In this document: positions 1-11,235 of the stretch, piece after piece
How the letters are laid out: the number at the start of each line of letters is the position of its first letter
Numbering within the stretch: the stretch's first letter is position 1
Assembly: GCF_937616625.2 (NCBI RefSeq)
Contig: NC_065576.1
Location: 29,261,128-29,325,127 of the forward strand
Source: Mercurialis annua
Taxonomy: Eukaryota > Streptophyta > Magnoliopsida > Malpighiales > Euphorbiaceae
DNA length: 64,000 nt
Reading direction: 5' to 3'
Notes under the pieces: model-generated
Told to the model about the DNA's origin: nothing
The model's input: only the letters and a program-made list of their open reading frames with translations
Databases searched by the model: none
Translations under genes and position numbers: made by a program

Positions 1-1125
1 ACCAAGGCAAATAACTCCTTATCATATGTTGGGTAATTCAAGACTTCATTTAGTTTCTCACTAAAGAAGCAAACTGGACGCCCCTCATGCATCAATACAG
101 CCCCAATTCCAACACCACTTGCATCACATTCAATCTCAAAGATTTTGTCAAAGTTAGGCAAAACTAACAAAGGCGCACTACACAGTTTTTCTTTAAGTAA
201 ATTAAAAGCATGTTCTTGTGCATCACCCCAATTAAAAGAAACATTTTTCTTGAATAATTCATTCAAAGCTGCAGCCAAAGTACTAAAATCTTTAATGAAA
301 CGCCTGTAAAAGCTAGCAAATCCATGGAAATTCTTTAATTGACTCACATTAGTTGGTTTTGGCCATTCTTGAATAGCTTTCATCTTTTTAGTATCAATTT
401 CTAGACCATTAGAACTAACAATAAATCCCAGAAAATTGACTCGATCTAAGAAAAAACTACACTTATTAAGGTTTGCAAACAACATTTCTTTTCGGAAAAC
501 TTCTAAAACAGCCCTAACATGGATTATATGATCAAAACTAGACCTGAAATAAACTAAAATATCGTCAAAATAAACAAACACAAATTTACCAAGAAATTCA
601 CGCCAGGCATGGTTCATCAATCTCATGAATGTACTAGGTGCATTTGTAAGCCCAAATGGCATAACTAGCCACTCAAACAACCCATATTTGGTCTTGAAGG
701 CAGTTTTCCACTCATCCTCATATTTCATGCGAATTTGATAATAACTAGATCATAAATCAATCTTAGTAAAAACACATGCACCATGCAATTCATCAATCAT
801 ATCGTCTAACCTTAGGATAGGATTACGATACATTACCGTTATCTTATTAATCGCACGACAGTCCACACACATCCTACAGGTGCCATCTTTTTTTGGAACT
901 AAAATCACAGGAACCGCACATGGACTTATGCTCTCTATAACATACCCTTTTTCCATTAAATCATCCCATTGCCTTTGAAGTTCCTTTGTCTCTTCAGGGT
1001 TACTTCTATAGGCTGGTCTATTTGGTATGGCAGCCCCGGGTACAAAATCAATTTGATGCTCAATGCCTCTTTCAGGTGGTAAACCACTTGGCATATCATC
1101 GAGGAAGACATCATCAAATTACTTC
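1..1125 (-). pseudogene. reverse transcriptase and start of RNase H, decayed
   Basis: The longest open piece (750-1094) carries the RT N-terminus: SGLPPERGIEHQIDFVPG, then the finger motif VPKKDGTCRMCVDCRAINK and the start of the palm (VFTKIDL). A stop follows the palm start at about 749. The rest continues leftwards in the same or shifted frames: the YFDD catalytic motif is at about 561-572, the connection domain at about 250-480, and the beginning of RNase H ([23 protein letters not shown] reading) at about 60-150. In an intact element this polyprotein segment copies the RNA into cDNA. It is cut by the window edge and interrupted by stops, so no product is expected. Confidence 0.85.
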
Positions 1126-1371
1126 AACAGATCACAAAATTGTCTTGGCAAGGCAAGATTAAAATTATAAGTGTTCAAATAAATATCCTTGTAAGTAACC
1201 AATAACACTACCTAATTAGATTGCATGCATGCCTAATTTCGCCTTCTCTAGCTAAAAAATTATCCTTTTTGTGTTTTGGTTTCTCACTTGACTGAATACG
1301 ATTGTTTTACTCACTCGTTAGTGGTTCACCAATAGATTTGGTGTTTTTAGTTTCACCAAGAGGTGTTAATG

Positions 1372-1863
1372 TAACTTTTATTCCATCCATTGCAAAATTA
1401 TATCTGTTAAGGAACCCTTGCCATGGTCTACCTAATTAGATACGTCCAACATGCATTGGTACTACATTCCATAGCACCTCATCATAATGACCTGTTTAGT
1501 CACTTTAATCTCACCATAATTATTAAGCCAAAGCAATCTATATGGTCTAGGATGAGGTATGTCAGTCAAATTTAATTTTCGAACCATAGCAATACTAGCA
1601 ACATTAGTACAACTACCACTATCAATGATAAGCTTGCAATCCTTACCTTGTACATGGCATCTTGTGTGAAAAATGTTGTCCCACTGCTGCTCTAAGTCAT
1701 TATTTTCCTTCATGTGTACACTAAGTGTACGTCTAGCAACCAACAAATCGCCTCGCATTGGTTCTTCAATACCATCATCACTAAATTTTTCAAGTGATGG
1801 AATCTCTTTATTATCACTTTCTACACTTTCAGTTTCAAATCCACTGTGATCCTTGAGCACCAT
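1372..1863 (-). pseudogene. retroviral-type aspartic protease region
   Basis: A 133-codon open piece (1462-1863) contains GKDCKLIIDSGSCTNVAS, the D-S-G active-site loop of a retrotransposon pepsin-like protease, followed by HPRPYRLLWLN, a downstream motif found in chromovirus proteases. The reading continues after a frameshift into a segment at about 1372-1460 resembling VVPMHVG and LGRPW, the linker between protease and RT. In the living element this protease would cut the Gag-Pol polyprotein. The surrounding frameshifts indicate a dead copy. Confidence 0.8.
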
Positions 1864-2382
1864 TGCTCTTTGATTTTGACATTGTGAAGAATATGACCAT
1901 TACCTAGGCACTTGAAACATTTTATATCTAGGTTTCATACCTTAGGTGTCTCAGATTTGAATGGACTGTTTGGATCCGTCACTCCTTTTTACTTGGAATC
2001 CTGCAAAACAGATTTGTTAGAATCAAATTTACTATCATTTGAAGTACTCGAAATTTGCTTTCGAATTTGAAGTAGCACCCCAATTTGAATTAATTTGCAT
2101 TTGATGTCCAATTAGGCTTGGCTGTCCAGTTTAGTTTTAATTGCTTCTCAATCATGACGACGAGGTGCATTCTTCAGAATATTCATTTGAATTGCTTTGA
2201 ATATTAGCCCAGCCTTGTACACATTTAAGGTCTCTTGAAACTTCTTGGCTCGTGACCTTGTAATTGGTCCTTGGGATAAACTCAATGGGTTTTGGACATG
2301 CATGCCGCCCTCTTCATCAAGCCCATCAAAATCAGTATATTCAAGCTTTTGCAGTCCTAGCCATCCGTAATAGAAACATGCG
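1864..2382 (-). pseudogene. gag C-terminal remnant with zinc knuckle, plus a displaced pol-like piece
   Basis: On the minus strand, 1878-1919 reads C-F-K-C-L-G-N-G-H, the start of a CCHC knuckle. The last cysteine (QCQNQ) is one frame away, so a single-base indel split the motif. Further upstream, about 2200-2330, lies GPITRSRAKKFQETLN. To my recollection this wording occurs near the C-terminal end of the polyprotein in related plant elements, so its place before the knuckle may mean rearrangement. The order is uncertain. The fragment ends at the satellite near 2382. Confidence 0.55.
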
Positions 2383-4623
2383 TTAAAAAGACTTGAGACA
2401 AGGTATATTAATATAGCGTCACTTTTCCCGCACACATTGCATATTAGCCTAACCATGCTTAAGCGTTAATGAGACTTGCGACAGGGCTTACTAATCTAGC
2501 CTCACTTTTCTCACTCACTTTGCATAAAAAAACCTAACCATAATTAGGTAATGAGAATGACGTGTTAAAGACAGGGCATACTAATCTAGCCTCACTTTTC
2601 ACGCACACTTTGCATAATATAACCTAACCATAATTAGGTAATTCAACGACGCGTTAAAGAGACTTGAGACATGGCATAATAATCTAGACTCACTTTTCAT
2701 GCATACTTTGTGTAATGTTACCTAACCATGCTTAGGTTATAGGAACGCCGCGTCAAAGAAACTTGAGTCTAGGCATACAAATCGAGCCTCATTTTCCGGG
2801 CACATTTTGCGTTGTATAGCCTAATCATGCTTAGGTGATCAGAACGATGTATTAAAGACATTTGAGACGGGGCATTCAATCTAGCCTTAATTTTCACGCA
2901 CCCTTATATAATATAGCCTATTCATGCTTAGCTTATCCGACTGATGCGTTGAAGAGACTTAAGAAGGGACATACTAATCTAGTGTCACTTTTCATGCATA
3001 AATTGCATTATATAACCTTACAATTCTTAGGTAATCCGAATGACGCGTTAAAGAGACTTGAGACGGGACATATCAATTTGGCGTCACTTTTAACGCACAC
3101 ATTGCATATTATAACCTCACCATGCTTAGCAAATCCGGACGGCGCGTTAAAGAGACTTGAGACGGGAAAAACTTATCTTGAGTCACTTTTCACGCATACA
3201 TTGCATTATATAACTTAACCATAATTAGGTAATTATAGTGACTCATTAAAGACACGTGAGACATGACATACTAATCTAGCCTCAATTTTCACGCACACTA
3301 TGCATAATGTAAAATAACCATAATTACGTAATTCAAACGACACGTTTAAGAGACTTGATAAAGGGCATCTTAATCTAGCCTTACTTTTCACGCACACTTT
3401 ATGTAATGTAACCTAACCATTCTTAGGTAAGTTGCAACGACGCCTTAAAGACACTTGAGTCAAGGCATACGAAAGGAACCTTTTTTTCGCATACACTTTC
3501 CGCAATATAACCAAACTATGCTTAGGTAATCAGAACGACGCTTTAAAGTAATTTGAAACGGGGCATACTAATCTAGCCTCACTTTTCACGCACATTTTGC
3601 GTAATATAACCTAACCATGGTTAGGTTATCCGAAGGACTCGTTAAAGAGACTTGAGACGGGATATACTAATCTAGCCTCACTCTTCATGCATAAATTGCA
3701 TAAAATAAACTAACCATGCTTAGGTAATCCGAACGACGCATTAAAGAGACATATGATGGGGAAATACTAATCTTCCCTCATTTTTCATGCACACTTTACA
3801 TAATGTAACCTAAACATGCTTAGTTAAGCGGAAAGACACATTAAAAGACACGAGTCTGGGTATACTAATCTAGCCTCTCTTTTTTCGCACACTTTATGTA
3901 ATATAACCGAACCATGGTAATCAGAATGACGCGTTAAAGAAACTTCAGACGGGCATACTAATCTACCATCTTTTTTCAGTCACACTTAGCATAATATAAC
4001 CTAACCATAATTAGGTAATTAGAACGACTTGTTAAATAGACCTTAAACATGGCATACTAATCTAGCCCTGTCATGCACACTTTGCATAATATAACCTAAC
4101 AATAGTTAGGTAATTAGAACGACGCGTTAAAGAGACTTCGAACGGGGCATACTAATGTAGCCTCATTTTTATGGATAATTTGCATAATTTTATCTAACCA
4201 TGGTTAAGTAATGAGAACGCCGCGTTAAAGAGAGTTGAGTCGAGGCATACAAATGGAGCCTTATTTTTCGCGCACATTTTGCGTAGTATGGCCTAACCAT
4301 GTTTAGGTAATCAGAACGATGCATTAAAGAGATTTAAGACGGGGGATACTCATCTAGCCTTAATTTTCACGCACCCTTGTGTAATATAACCTATTCCTGC
4401 TTATTATCTGAATGACATGTTAAAGAGACTTAAGACGGGCCATACTAATCTAGTGTCACTTTTCATGCATAAATTGCATAATATAACATATTCATGCTTA
4501 GGTTATCCAAATGACGAGACTTGAGATAGGACATACTATTCTAGTGTCACTTTTCATGCATAAATTGCATAATATGACCTAACAATGCTTAGGTAATTCG
4601 AACGACGCGTTAAAGAGACTTGA
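2383..4623. repeat. 99-bp tandem satellite, block 1
   Basis: About 22-23 head-to-tail monomers. The landmark CGTTAAAGAGACTTGAG and its variants recur at, for example, 3046, 3145 and 3244, exactly 99 bp apart. Other constant landmarks are CATACTAATCTAGCCTCAC, TTTTCACGCACAC, ATAATATAACCTAACC and a short dyad around CCATGCTTAGG. Monomers differ at many positions. The block begins against a retrotransposon fragment and ends inside a monomer where copia copy 1 inserted. No gene is present; open frames across monomers are by-products of the repeat length. Confidence 0.95.
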
Positions 4624-4625
4624 TA

Positions 4626-5821
4626 TGGACATAATACAATTAGGTTCCTACTAATTTATAACTCTTACAAATTAGTCCTTAATTTGTACTTGTTTTTCAT
4701 ATTAGATTAATTTCCGAGATATGCTAGTATCTATATGAAATCGATCTTTCGTAAACTCAATCGGTTGCACACTCTATTGTGTGTGACTAACTAGGTTCAC
4801 ATCTATATGGCAACGAGAGACATAAGAAATGCCTTTCTTATATTAAATAATTAAATCTCATTTAATTATTAATTCTCGTAGATCGAGAGTGACGTCTAGC
4901 AACATATCACGACCCCCAAATAGAGATGAATGTTTCGATGCATTCTTTTTGAACCAATGTTTATAATTACCATACACTCAAAATTCCCTTCATCTAAGAT
5001 TCCAATCTCGACTAGTGTCACGGTTAAGTCAAACACTGTATGTCTTGATTATATGACCTCATCTCCCAGTTCTAATTCTTGATAAATATGACTTCCACTA
5101 GAAACAACTTTCTATGTAAGTCATATACACCTGCGCAGGTTTTATCATCCATCAAGAACAATTTGAGATAGCATAGAATCTTGTCTCCGTTCATCCAGAG
5201 TGATGAATCCTTTCTAGGTTAAACCCCTATCTCTATATACAACTAACTAGAGCCAACACATCCCGCGGCCCTAGCTCATGAAAGATCTAGGGTTAAGGAG
5301 TATCAAACTCTAATCACCTATATACAAGATAGTGTCACCGCAAGTCAAAGGACATATGTACAATTATGAACTAGATGATATTAAATTGACTTTAATGAAT
5401 TACCATGTATAAGTCATCTAGCGTCACTTGTTCGACTCACTCAACACCTTGAGTGTCCACATGTTTATTCTGATCCCCATCAAGTAGTATGAGACTCACT
5501 ATTTCCTATAATTTAGTAACTCTTTACTAATCAGGAGAATAAACAGAGGTGACGATCTTTCTGGGATAATGCAATGCCCTTATTCGCAGGACCCCATCGA
5601 TCGCGAACGGTTATTTAGATCACTTGTATAATAGAATCTGTCACTCATATTCTTAACACCTTAAGAATAGATTCTACCACAATGTGATAAGGACAATACG
5701 TAATACATGAACACTTAGTTGATGAGACACTTAGTTCAAATAGAACATATATATCTTTGCCATTGGGATTTGTTCTACAAATATACACGTTCAAATGGCC
5801 CTAGGGCATATACTACTAACA
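4626..5821 (-). repeat. copia copy 1, truncated 3' LTR (1196 bp)
   Basis: In element orientation it begins TGTTAGTAGTATATGCCC directly after the polypurine tract and runs 1196 bp, then meets satellite. The R/U5 part with the TATA box, present in the 5' LTR at 10770-11500, is missing. The segment matches 11566-12761 over the same 1196 bp with only scattered differences (about four in the first 210 bp by eye). Its outer end coincides with the inner breakpoint in the 5' LTR. Confidence 0.85.
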
Positions 5822-5837
5822 ATCTCCCACTTGCACT
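5822..5837 (-). promoter_or_regulatory. polypurine tract of copia copy 1
   Basis: On the minus strand the sequence abutting the 3' LTR reads GCAAGTGGGAGATTG followed by the LTR start TGTTAG. This is the purine-rich plus-strand primer expected immediately before a 3' LTR, and the wording is common for plant copia elements. Confidence 0.8.
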
Positions 5838-7450
5838 AGTGTCATTGACAACTATATCTAAGCCCCATCTTCACAAGATGTAAATATTAATGACTCTAAA
5901 TCATGTAAACCTTAATGAGTCTAAGTCATGTAAACCTTAATGACTACAAGTCATGGGCTTTGTCAGTGGGTTAGCCGTCTTATTGGCTAATGCTATCTTT
6001 TAGAGAAACAATTTTCTCTTTCCAACAATTTCTTTAGATAATATGATAATGCCTTTCTTTATGTTCGGATAAGTTGTGAGACCCGGTTTCTTTTGCTAAG
6101 GCAGTAGCACCATTGTGGTCGCAGAAAAGAGGAACTTTCGACTTAATGGAAGAAAACCGTACTTAGTTCAGTTATAAACTAATTTATCCAAACACCTTCT
6201 ATTACGACATCTCATGTCATAATATACTCGGCTTCTATAATGGAGTAAGGAGTTGATTCTTGCTTAGAACACTGCTAGCTCACTACTCCTTCATTATAGA
6301 TAAATATGAATCTGGAGATAGACTCTCTATTATCCATATCTGATTATTAATCAGAATCTGTAAAACGGTCTACTTAAAAATCTCGTTCTCCATTTGTTAA
6401 TACCATATCTTTAGTTCTATAAAAGTACTTAAAGATACCTTTAACAACCATCCAATGTTCTCACCATAGATTGGATTAAAACCGATTAGTCCCACTAACC
6501 GCATAGACAATTTCTAGCTTTGTATGTGGCAACACATACCTCAGACTACCAATTGCCGAAGCTTATGGTATCTTTGCTAGATTCTTTCTTTCTTCAGAAG
6601 TTTCGGAAGACACTCCCTTTGAAAGAAGAATTTTATGCCTAACTAGTATCAATCCTCTCTTAGAACTTCCATATTGAACTACTTCAATATCTTTTTCTAA
6701 GAAGAGCCTTTAGGAGAAACCAATTATTCTCTTAGATCTATCTCTATAGAGTCTAATACTGAGAATTTAGGCTACCTCTCCGAGGTCTTTGATGGAGTAC
6801 GTATTAGATAAACCAAAGTTTTACAAAAGTTAACATTCCGATATTATTATTTATTAGTAATAAGTTATCTACATGCAAGATCATAAAAGTGAGTCTGCTC
6901 CCACTAACCTTCTTGTAAACATTGGGTTTATCATCGTTTTTATTAAATTCATAACTCCTTACGGATTTATCAAGATGACGAAACTCGAAGCTTTCTTTCC
7001 ATCCACTAGGGATCATTTTAGCTTACACGCCTTGGAACCTTCTTCGGATTCAAAATCCTCGACTTGTTCCATATAGATATACTCCTTAATTTAACCATTA
7101 AGGAATGTGGTTCTTACAACCATATGTCCAACCACAAAATCTGAATGTGTAGCCTTGGTAAGAAAAATCTTGATGGACTTAAGCATGGCTACCGGCGATA
7201 AAGTGTATTCACAATACAACTTCTTGCCTCTAGCAAAACTCTTTTACAACAAGCCTAGCTTTAAAGGTCTCCACCTTTCCATTAGTACCAATTTTACACT
7301 TGAAGATCCATTTAAACCTTATTGGTATAATACCTTTGGATGGATCGACTAGCTCCCAAAATTTGGTTTCTTTATATGGAATCCATTTTAGATTTTATTC
7401 CTTCAAACCAATTTTGAAGAATCTATATCACATATAGTTTCCTCATAAGT
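5838..7450 (-). pseudogene. copia RNase H and reverse transcriptase remnant
   Basis: Reading the minus strand, about 7290-7440 gives a broken version of the copia RT start (MDS.., W.LVD, KGI.PI, KWIF.CK). The open piece 6804-7016 carries the palm: LHVDNLLLI, where copia RT normally has YVDD, so one catalytic aspartate is replaced by asparagine. About 6080-6220 gives the end of RNase H (CDHNGATALAKE-like, then KERHYHI-like). Stops and frame changes are frequent. The product would copy the element RNA; this copy cannot encode it. Confidence 0.75.
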
Positions 7451-8960
7451 AGAGGGATCAACACTTGATCTTTTACTCCTAAATAACTCTTGTTTATCAT
7501 GCGGGAAAACCATCTCTCTCCGGTGGACGAGATACTCTACTTAATCTTCGAGTTGTTAATGTAGATACATCTTTTACTAACTCCGGCTTTTAGTGGGTTT
7601 GATCAATCTTCATTGATTCATTTTTTTGTTGGTAACTAGATGACTCCTCATCTAATTCTATATTCCTTTCTTAGTGTCCCTCTTGAATAAACGCTTTATC
7701 AAGAAAGACTACCACCGATAAACAACGATTGTTTGTTCGGTTCGAATATAGAAACAATATCCTAAACTGTCTTTAGGATATCCAACATAACCTTTCCATG
7801 ATTGATTTTGATTCCAAATTTATCGGATATCAGTTTCCTGATATGTTCCGAACACCCTCAAATATTAACATCCTTAAGACTTGATTCCATACCATATCTC
7901 ATAAGGTATCTATGGTGCAAATTAGTTGGAATTTAATTTAGAATTTTATTTGCGGTAAGAAGTACTTGACCCTATAACGAGATGGATAAGTCAGTATATA
8001 GCTCATTATTGATCGTATCATTTCCCACAATGTACGATACCTCCTTCTTGACAGACGCACCATTCAACCATGGTGTTCCCAAGGAGTAAGTTGAAAAATA
8101 ACAGCACATTCCTTTTAGGAACATACCAAATTTTGTACTCAAGTATTCTTCCCTTTTCGATCACATCGTAAAGTATTAATACCTTTTCCAATTTGGTTTT
8201 CTACTTCATTCTTGAAGTCATTTGAACATTTCAAAATCTTCATGTTTGTTCTTCATAAGACAAACTTAACTATATCGTGATAAATCATCAATGTAGAAAA
8301 TGAATTATAAGTATCTACCTTGGTCCGTTTCTTTAAACGTACCATATACATTACTATGTATGATCTCTTAAACGGCTTTAGCTCTACCTCTTTGTCCCAC
8401 AAAGAATAATCAGGCCATGTTGCCTTTAAGATACGACTCACAAATCGGAAGAGATGAAAAATCTTGATTGCTCAAGATTCTCATCCTATTTAACTTGTTA
8501 TGTCTATCTTTTGCAATATGTCCTAATTATAAATGCCAAAGTTGTTTAGAAGTTTGATAACTTATGGTATTAATTTCCAAAACATCTTTTGCATTAAACA
8601 TATTTATTCAAGTCATAAAGAACATTTTGTACATATCCATACCCAACTCCGTATTATCAAACATAATACTACAAACATCCTTTGTAAATAGAAAATCAAC
8701 TACCAAATTTGTCATACAAATTCGGATATGATATTTCTATATATATTGGGTAAGTGCAAAAAACTTGTTTAATTATAACTTATGTTTATTTAAGAAAATT
8801 GAAGTTGATCCTATAGCTCTTGTTGCAACGCTTGCGTCATTCCCGAGATTTAAGATTACTTCATCTTTTTCCTTTCTTTCTCACTTTTACTAAATCCGTA
8901 AAAGATAAACAAATATGAGAATTAGCATCGGTATCCAATACCTAAACTTTTAAATGAGCA
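7451..8960 (-). pseudogene. copia integrase, gag-pre-integrase and protease remnant
   Basis: The sequence holds scrambled pieces of the copia integrase and the upstream gag-pre-integrase domain. The open piece 8253-8441 corresponds to the start of the integrase core in shifted frames. About 8500-8870 is homologous to 43195-43560 of copy 2, which reads as the pre-integrase domain. At about 8880-8950 the minus strand reads VLDTDANSHIC, the protease active-site region, where the usual D-S/T-G is D-T-D. Stops and frameshifts throughout mean no protein. Confidence 0.65.
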
Positions 8961-9330
8961 ATTGACATTGGAACATGAGATAGACAAATTCTTGATGGAA
9001 TTGTCGTTCCTCTCGTCATTGCCCTTTAAGTATTCACAATACTTAATACAATTTCTATTTCAATGTCTTTTGTTTTGACAAAAGAAACAATTTCTTTTAT
9101 TGACCAAACCGCCTTTTAAATATTCCAAATATTTCCGGCTATGACTTATACTGTCCTACATCTTAACAAACGAAAACACTTTTCTTTGTTAACCAATGTG
9201 CATTTCTTTTTCACAATAGCCTTGGAGGCATCTAAATATCTTAATCAATAAAAAAAATGGTTTTAAACCACTAGCCGATTACTATCGTGAATGTCACTTA
9301 AAAGGATTCTATTTAATCTTATTATCCCTT
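8961..9330 (-). pseudogene. copia gag zinc knuckle, remainder of gag deleted
   Basis: On the minus strand 9048-9089 encodes C-F-F-C-Q-N-K-R-H-stop-N-R-N-C, a CCHC knuckle in which the residue after histidine is a TGA stop (TGG in copy 2). Upstream, the alignment with copy 2 jumps at about 9240-9330 from the post-knuckle region to the gag leader, so most of gag (about 137 codons at 44080-44493 in copy 2) is missing here. Confidence 0.7.
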
Positions 9331-10756
9331 AGATAGCAAAGATCTCTAATTAGTATTCGTGTTATTTTGTATATTTAACCATAATGATTTGGTCTTTATT
9401 AAAATGGCCTCCCACTATCTTTTTCGAATCCTACACTTCCAAAATAGAAAACGTGAATCTTTGTTGGAAAAGATTTCAAGCGGGTGATTGAGTTCTTATA
9501 GTCATTGATCTTTCCCTCAGGTACGCCTAATTGCGGTTATTGGGATCACAATGTACTACAAGTGAACAACACTTGTTCATCATTTCTCATATGAGGTTCA
9601 ATCATTTCCAGCTCCTAATGCTTTCACCCTCAGATACCCATTGTCGTTATTGGTTTCTGCATTAGTTAAGTTTAACCCATTGAATCAACTAAGATGTATC
9701 AATTTGAATAATACACGACTCAGGTACGCCTAATTGCCGTTATTGCCGTGTACTATATCGATACACCTGTAACATCTCATGCTTAACAATAAACTCAACA
9801 ACAGCCTCTTGACGATATCATCTCACCCCTATGTATCCATAGCCGACAAAATGATAACTCAGTGTGTGTTAGTTTATTGCTCCAATGGAGAGCCATTGAT
9901 AAATCAATTTAATGATTAATCAATATAAACTTAATCTTTAAACTTTTAGGAAGATTTTTTAGGGTTTTAAGTTATTCCGGTCTCACTAAGCACACAACAC
10001 ATTTTAGCATGCATCTCATACATATTAAAGCTAAATTACATCATGCAATCACACATGTATGATCATGGACTTTCTAGGTCTCATTCTTTAGGCACAAAAG
10101 AATGAACAAACTATTACATATCTCAGAAATGATTCTCTAATCATTTACTATGTAATATCTACTTTCTTTAGGTATCGAGGATTCATCCTAGAACCTCCGA
10201 AAGCCTCAACCGATTGCTAATCCTCGAAAAAACAATTAATTTTTTTTTTATGTTTTTTTTACGGTTTTTTTTTTTCGAGTCGGAAACTTTTTCCCGGGTG
10301 TAAAACCCCATTTTCAGCATTTCGGTTTTTTACGAAAAAAAATAGATATTTTTTTTCGAGCCGAAAACTTTTTCCCGGGTGTAAAACCCGTTTTTCAGCA
10401 TTTTTGGTTTTTATGAAAAAAACAAAAAATTCCCGGTTTTTTTTTTTCGGGTTTCGCTTTTTCCGCACATCCTGTTGATGATAACATAATGCACAAGCGA
10501 ATCACGTATTGTGTTAAATTATCACATTAGAAAAATTCCCAGGATATATTGGAGGGTCACGAGCGGACCACTTAAGTACCAATCTCCTAGACAGAATTTA
10601 ATCAAATGTAATTAATATCACAATAGCGTTTGTTCATTTTGAAAAAAAAAATTAAGCCCTCGTAATTATAAATTACATGCCCAATAATAATTCTTAAGTC
10701 CATGATTATTTATACATGTATTCAATCGTAAAGCGTTAATACTCGATGATACGGTG
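9331..10756 (-). other. copia copy 1 leader between gag and primer-binding site
   Basis: Non-coding leader homologous to 44494-45566 of copy 2. It carries three copies of a motif related to CAGGTACGCCTAATTGCC followed by GTTATT (near 9517, 9630 and 9720, the middle copy diverged). About 10115-10470 is extra relative to copy 2 and includes a T/A-rich tandem duplication. No open frame of note. Confidence 0.7.
10249..10460. repeat. imperfect T-rich tandem duplication
   Basis: Two copies of a unit of about 85 bp and a partial third. Each has a run of T, then TTCGAG(T/C)CG, GAAAACTTTTTCCCGGGTG, TAAAACCC, TTTTCAGCATTT and a short A-run. The open frame seen across it on the minus strand (Lys/Phe-rich) is low-complexity and not a gene. 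Confidence 0.75.
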
Positions 10757-10768
10757 GCTTTGATACCA
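10757..10768 (-). promoter_or_regulatory. primer-binding site of copia copy 1
   Basis: The minus strand reads TGGTATCAAAGC one base after the LTR end CGCCAACA. It differs at one base from TGGTATCAGAGC, the site complementary to the 3' end of initiator tRNA-Met used by many plant LTR elements. Confidence 0.85.
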
Positions 10769-11225
10769 CTGTTGGCGCAGCGGGAGGCGCGGGTCCGAAT
10801 CGTATATTTCAATTCAAAATAGAAATTCCAACAATCCGGATCCTAAAGTTGATCATATCAACAACAAATGGATCGTCGTATCATTTAGTAATTAAAGAAC
10901 GCATCTAGGAATGTAAGAAGAATACCTATGTCGATTCTCCAACGATTCTTGTAGTCCCGAAAGTACGGCGACCTCAAGCTCGTCCACACGAGTATGCGTC
11001 CGATTGAATCCTCGCTTTGAAGTAATCCTGCAAGAGTTCCTCTTGCCGAGCAGCCCTAAGCTCAAACTCTCGCCGTGATTACGACCTTACTCGGATGTAT
11101 GAAAAACGTCGCCAAGTTTTTCCCGTGATTGATGACTACTTGAACTCCTTCAAGTGCTTTCTCTCTCTACAACTTTGTAGTGAGATGTGTGTTGTGTGGT
11201 GTTGTGAAATGAGCAAGGACATGCT

Positions 11226-11235
11226 CTATTTATAG
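11226..11235 (-). promoter_or_regulatory. TATA box of copia copy 1 5' LTR
   Basis: Minus-strand CTATAAATAG inside the LTR. The equivalent boxes are at 41843-41852 and 46012-46020 in copy 2. Upstream (higher coordinates, about 11330-11430) lies a cluster of TGACATCA/TGACATCATC motifs. Confidence 0.6.

Larger units (their letters stand above)
1..2382 (-). mobile_element. Ty3/gypsy chromovirus fragment (CRM/Reina-like)
   Basis: Remnant of a gypsy retrotransposon on the minus strand. Reading leftwards it shows a gag zinc knuckle (about 1878-1919), an aspartic protease (about 1462-1863) and a reverse transcriptase running into RNase H at the window edge. The order gag, protease, RT, RNase H is that of Ty3/gypsy. 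Motif wording such as IIDSGSCTNVAS in protease and VPKKDGTCRMCVDCRAINK in RT is typical of plant CRM/Reina-like chromoviruses. No LTR is visible. The upstream end stops at the satellite junction near 2382 and the downstream end lies outside the window. Frameshifts and stops make it non-functional. Lineage is assigned from motif recognition only. Confidence 0.85.

Noticed and set aside
2862..3218. 118-codon plus-strand open frame in satellite as a gene
   Set aside because: It consists of repeats of the 33-codon satellite unit. Equivalent frames occur elsewhere on both strands with different stops, and there is no sign of constraint.
2383..4623. CRISPR-like array
   Set aside because: Units are contiguous about 99-bp tandem monomers without unique spacers, in a plant-type sequence with retrotransposons; no cas genes.
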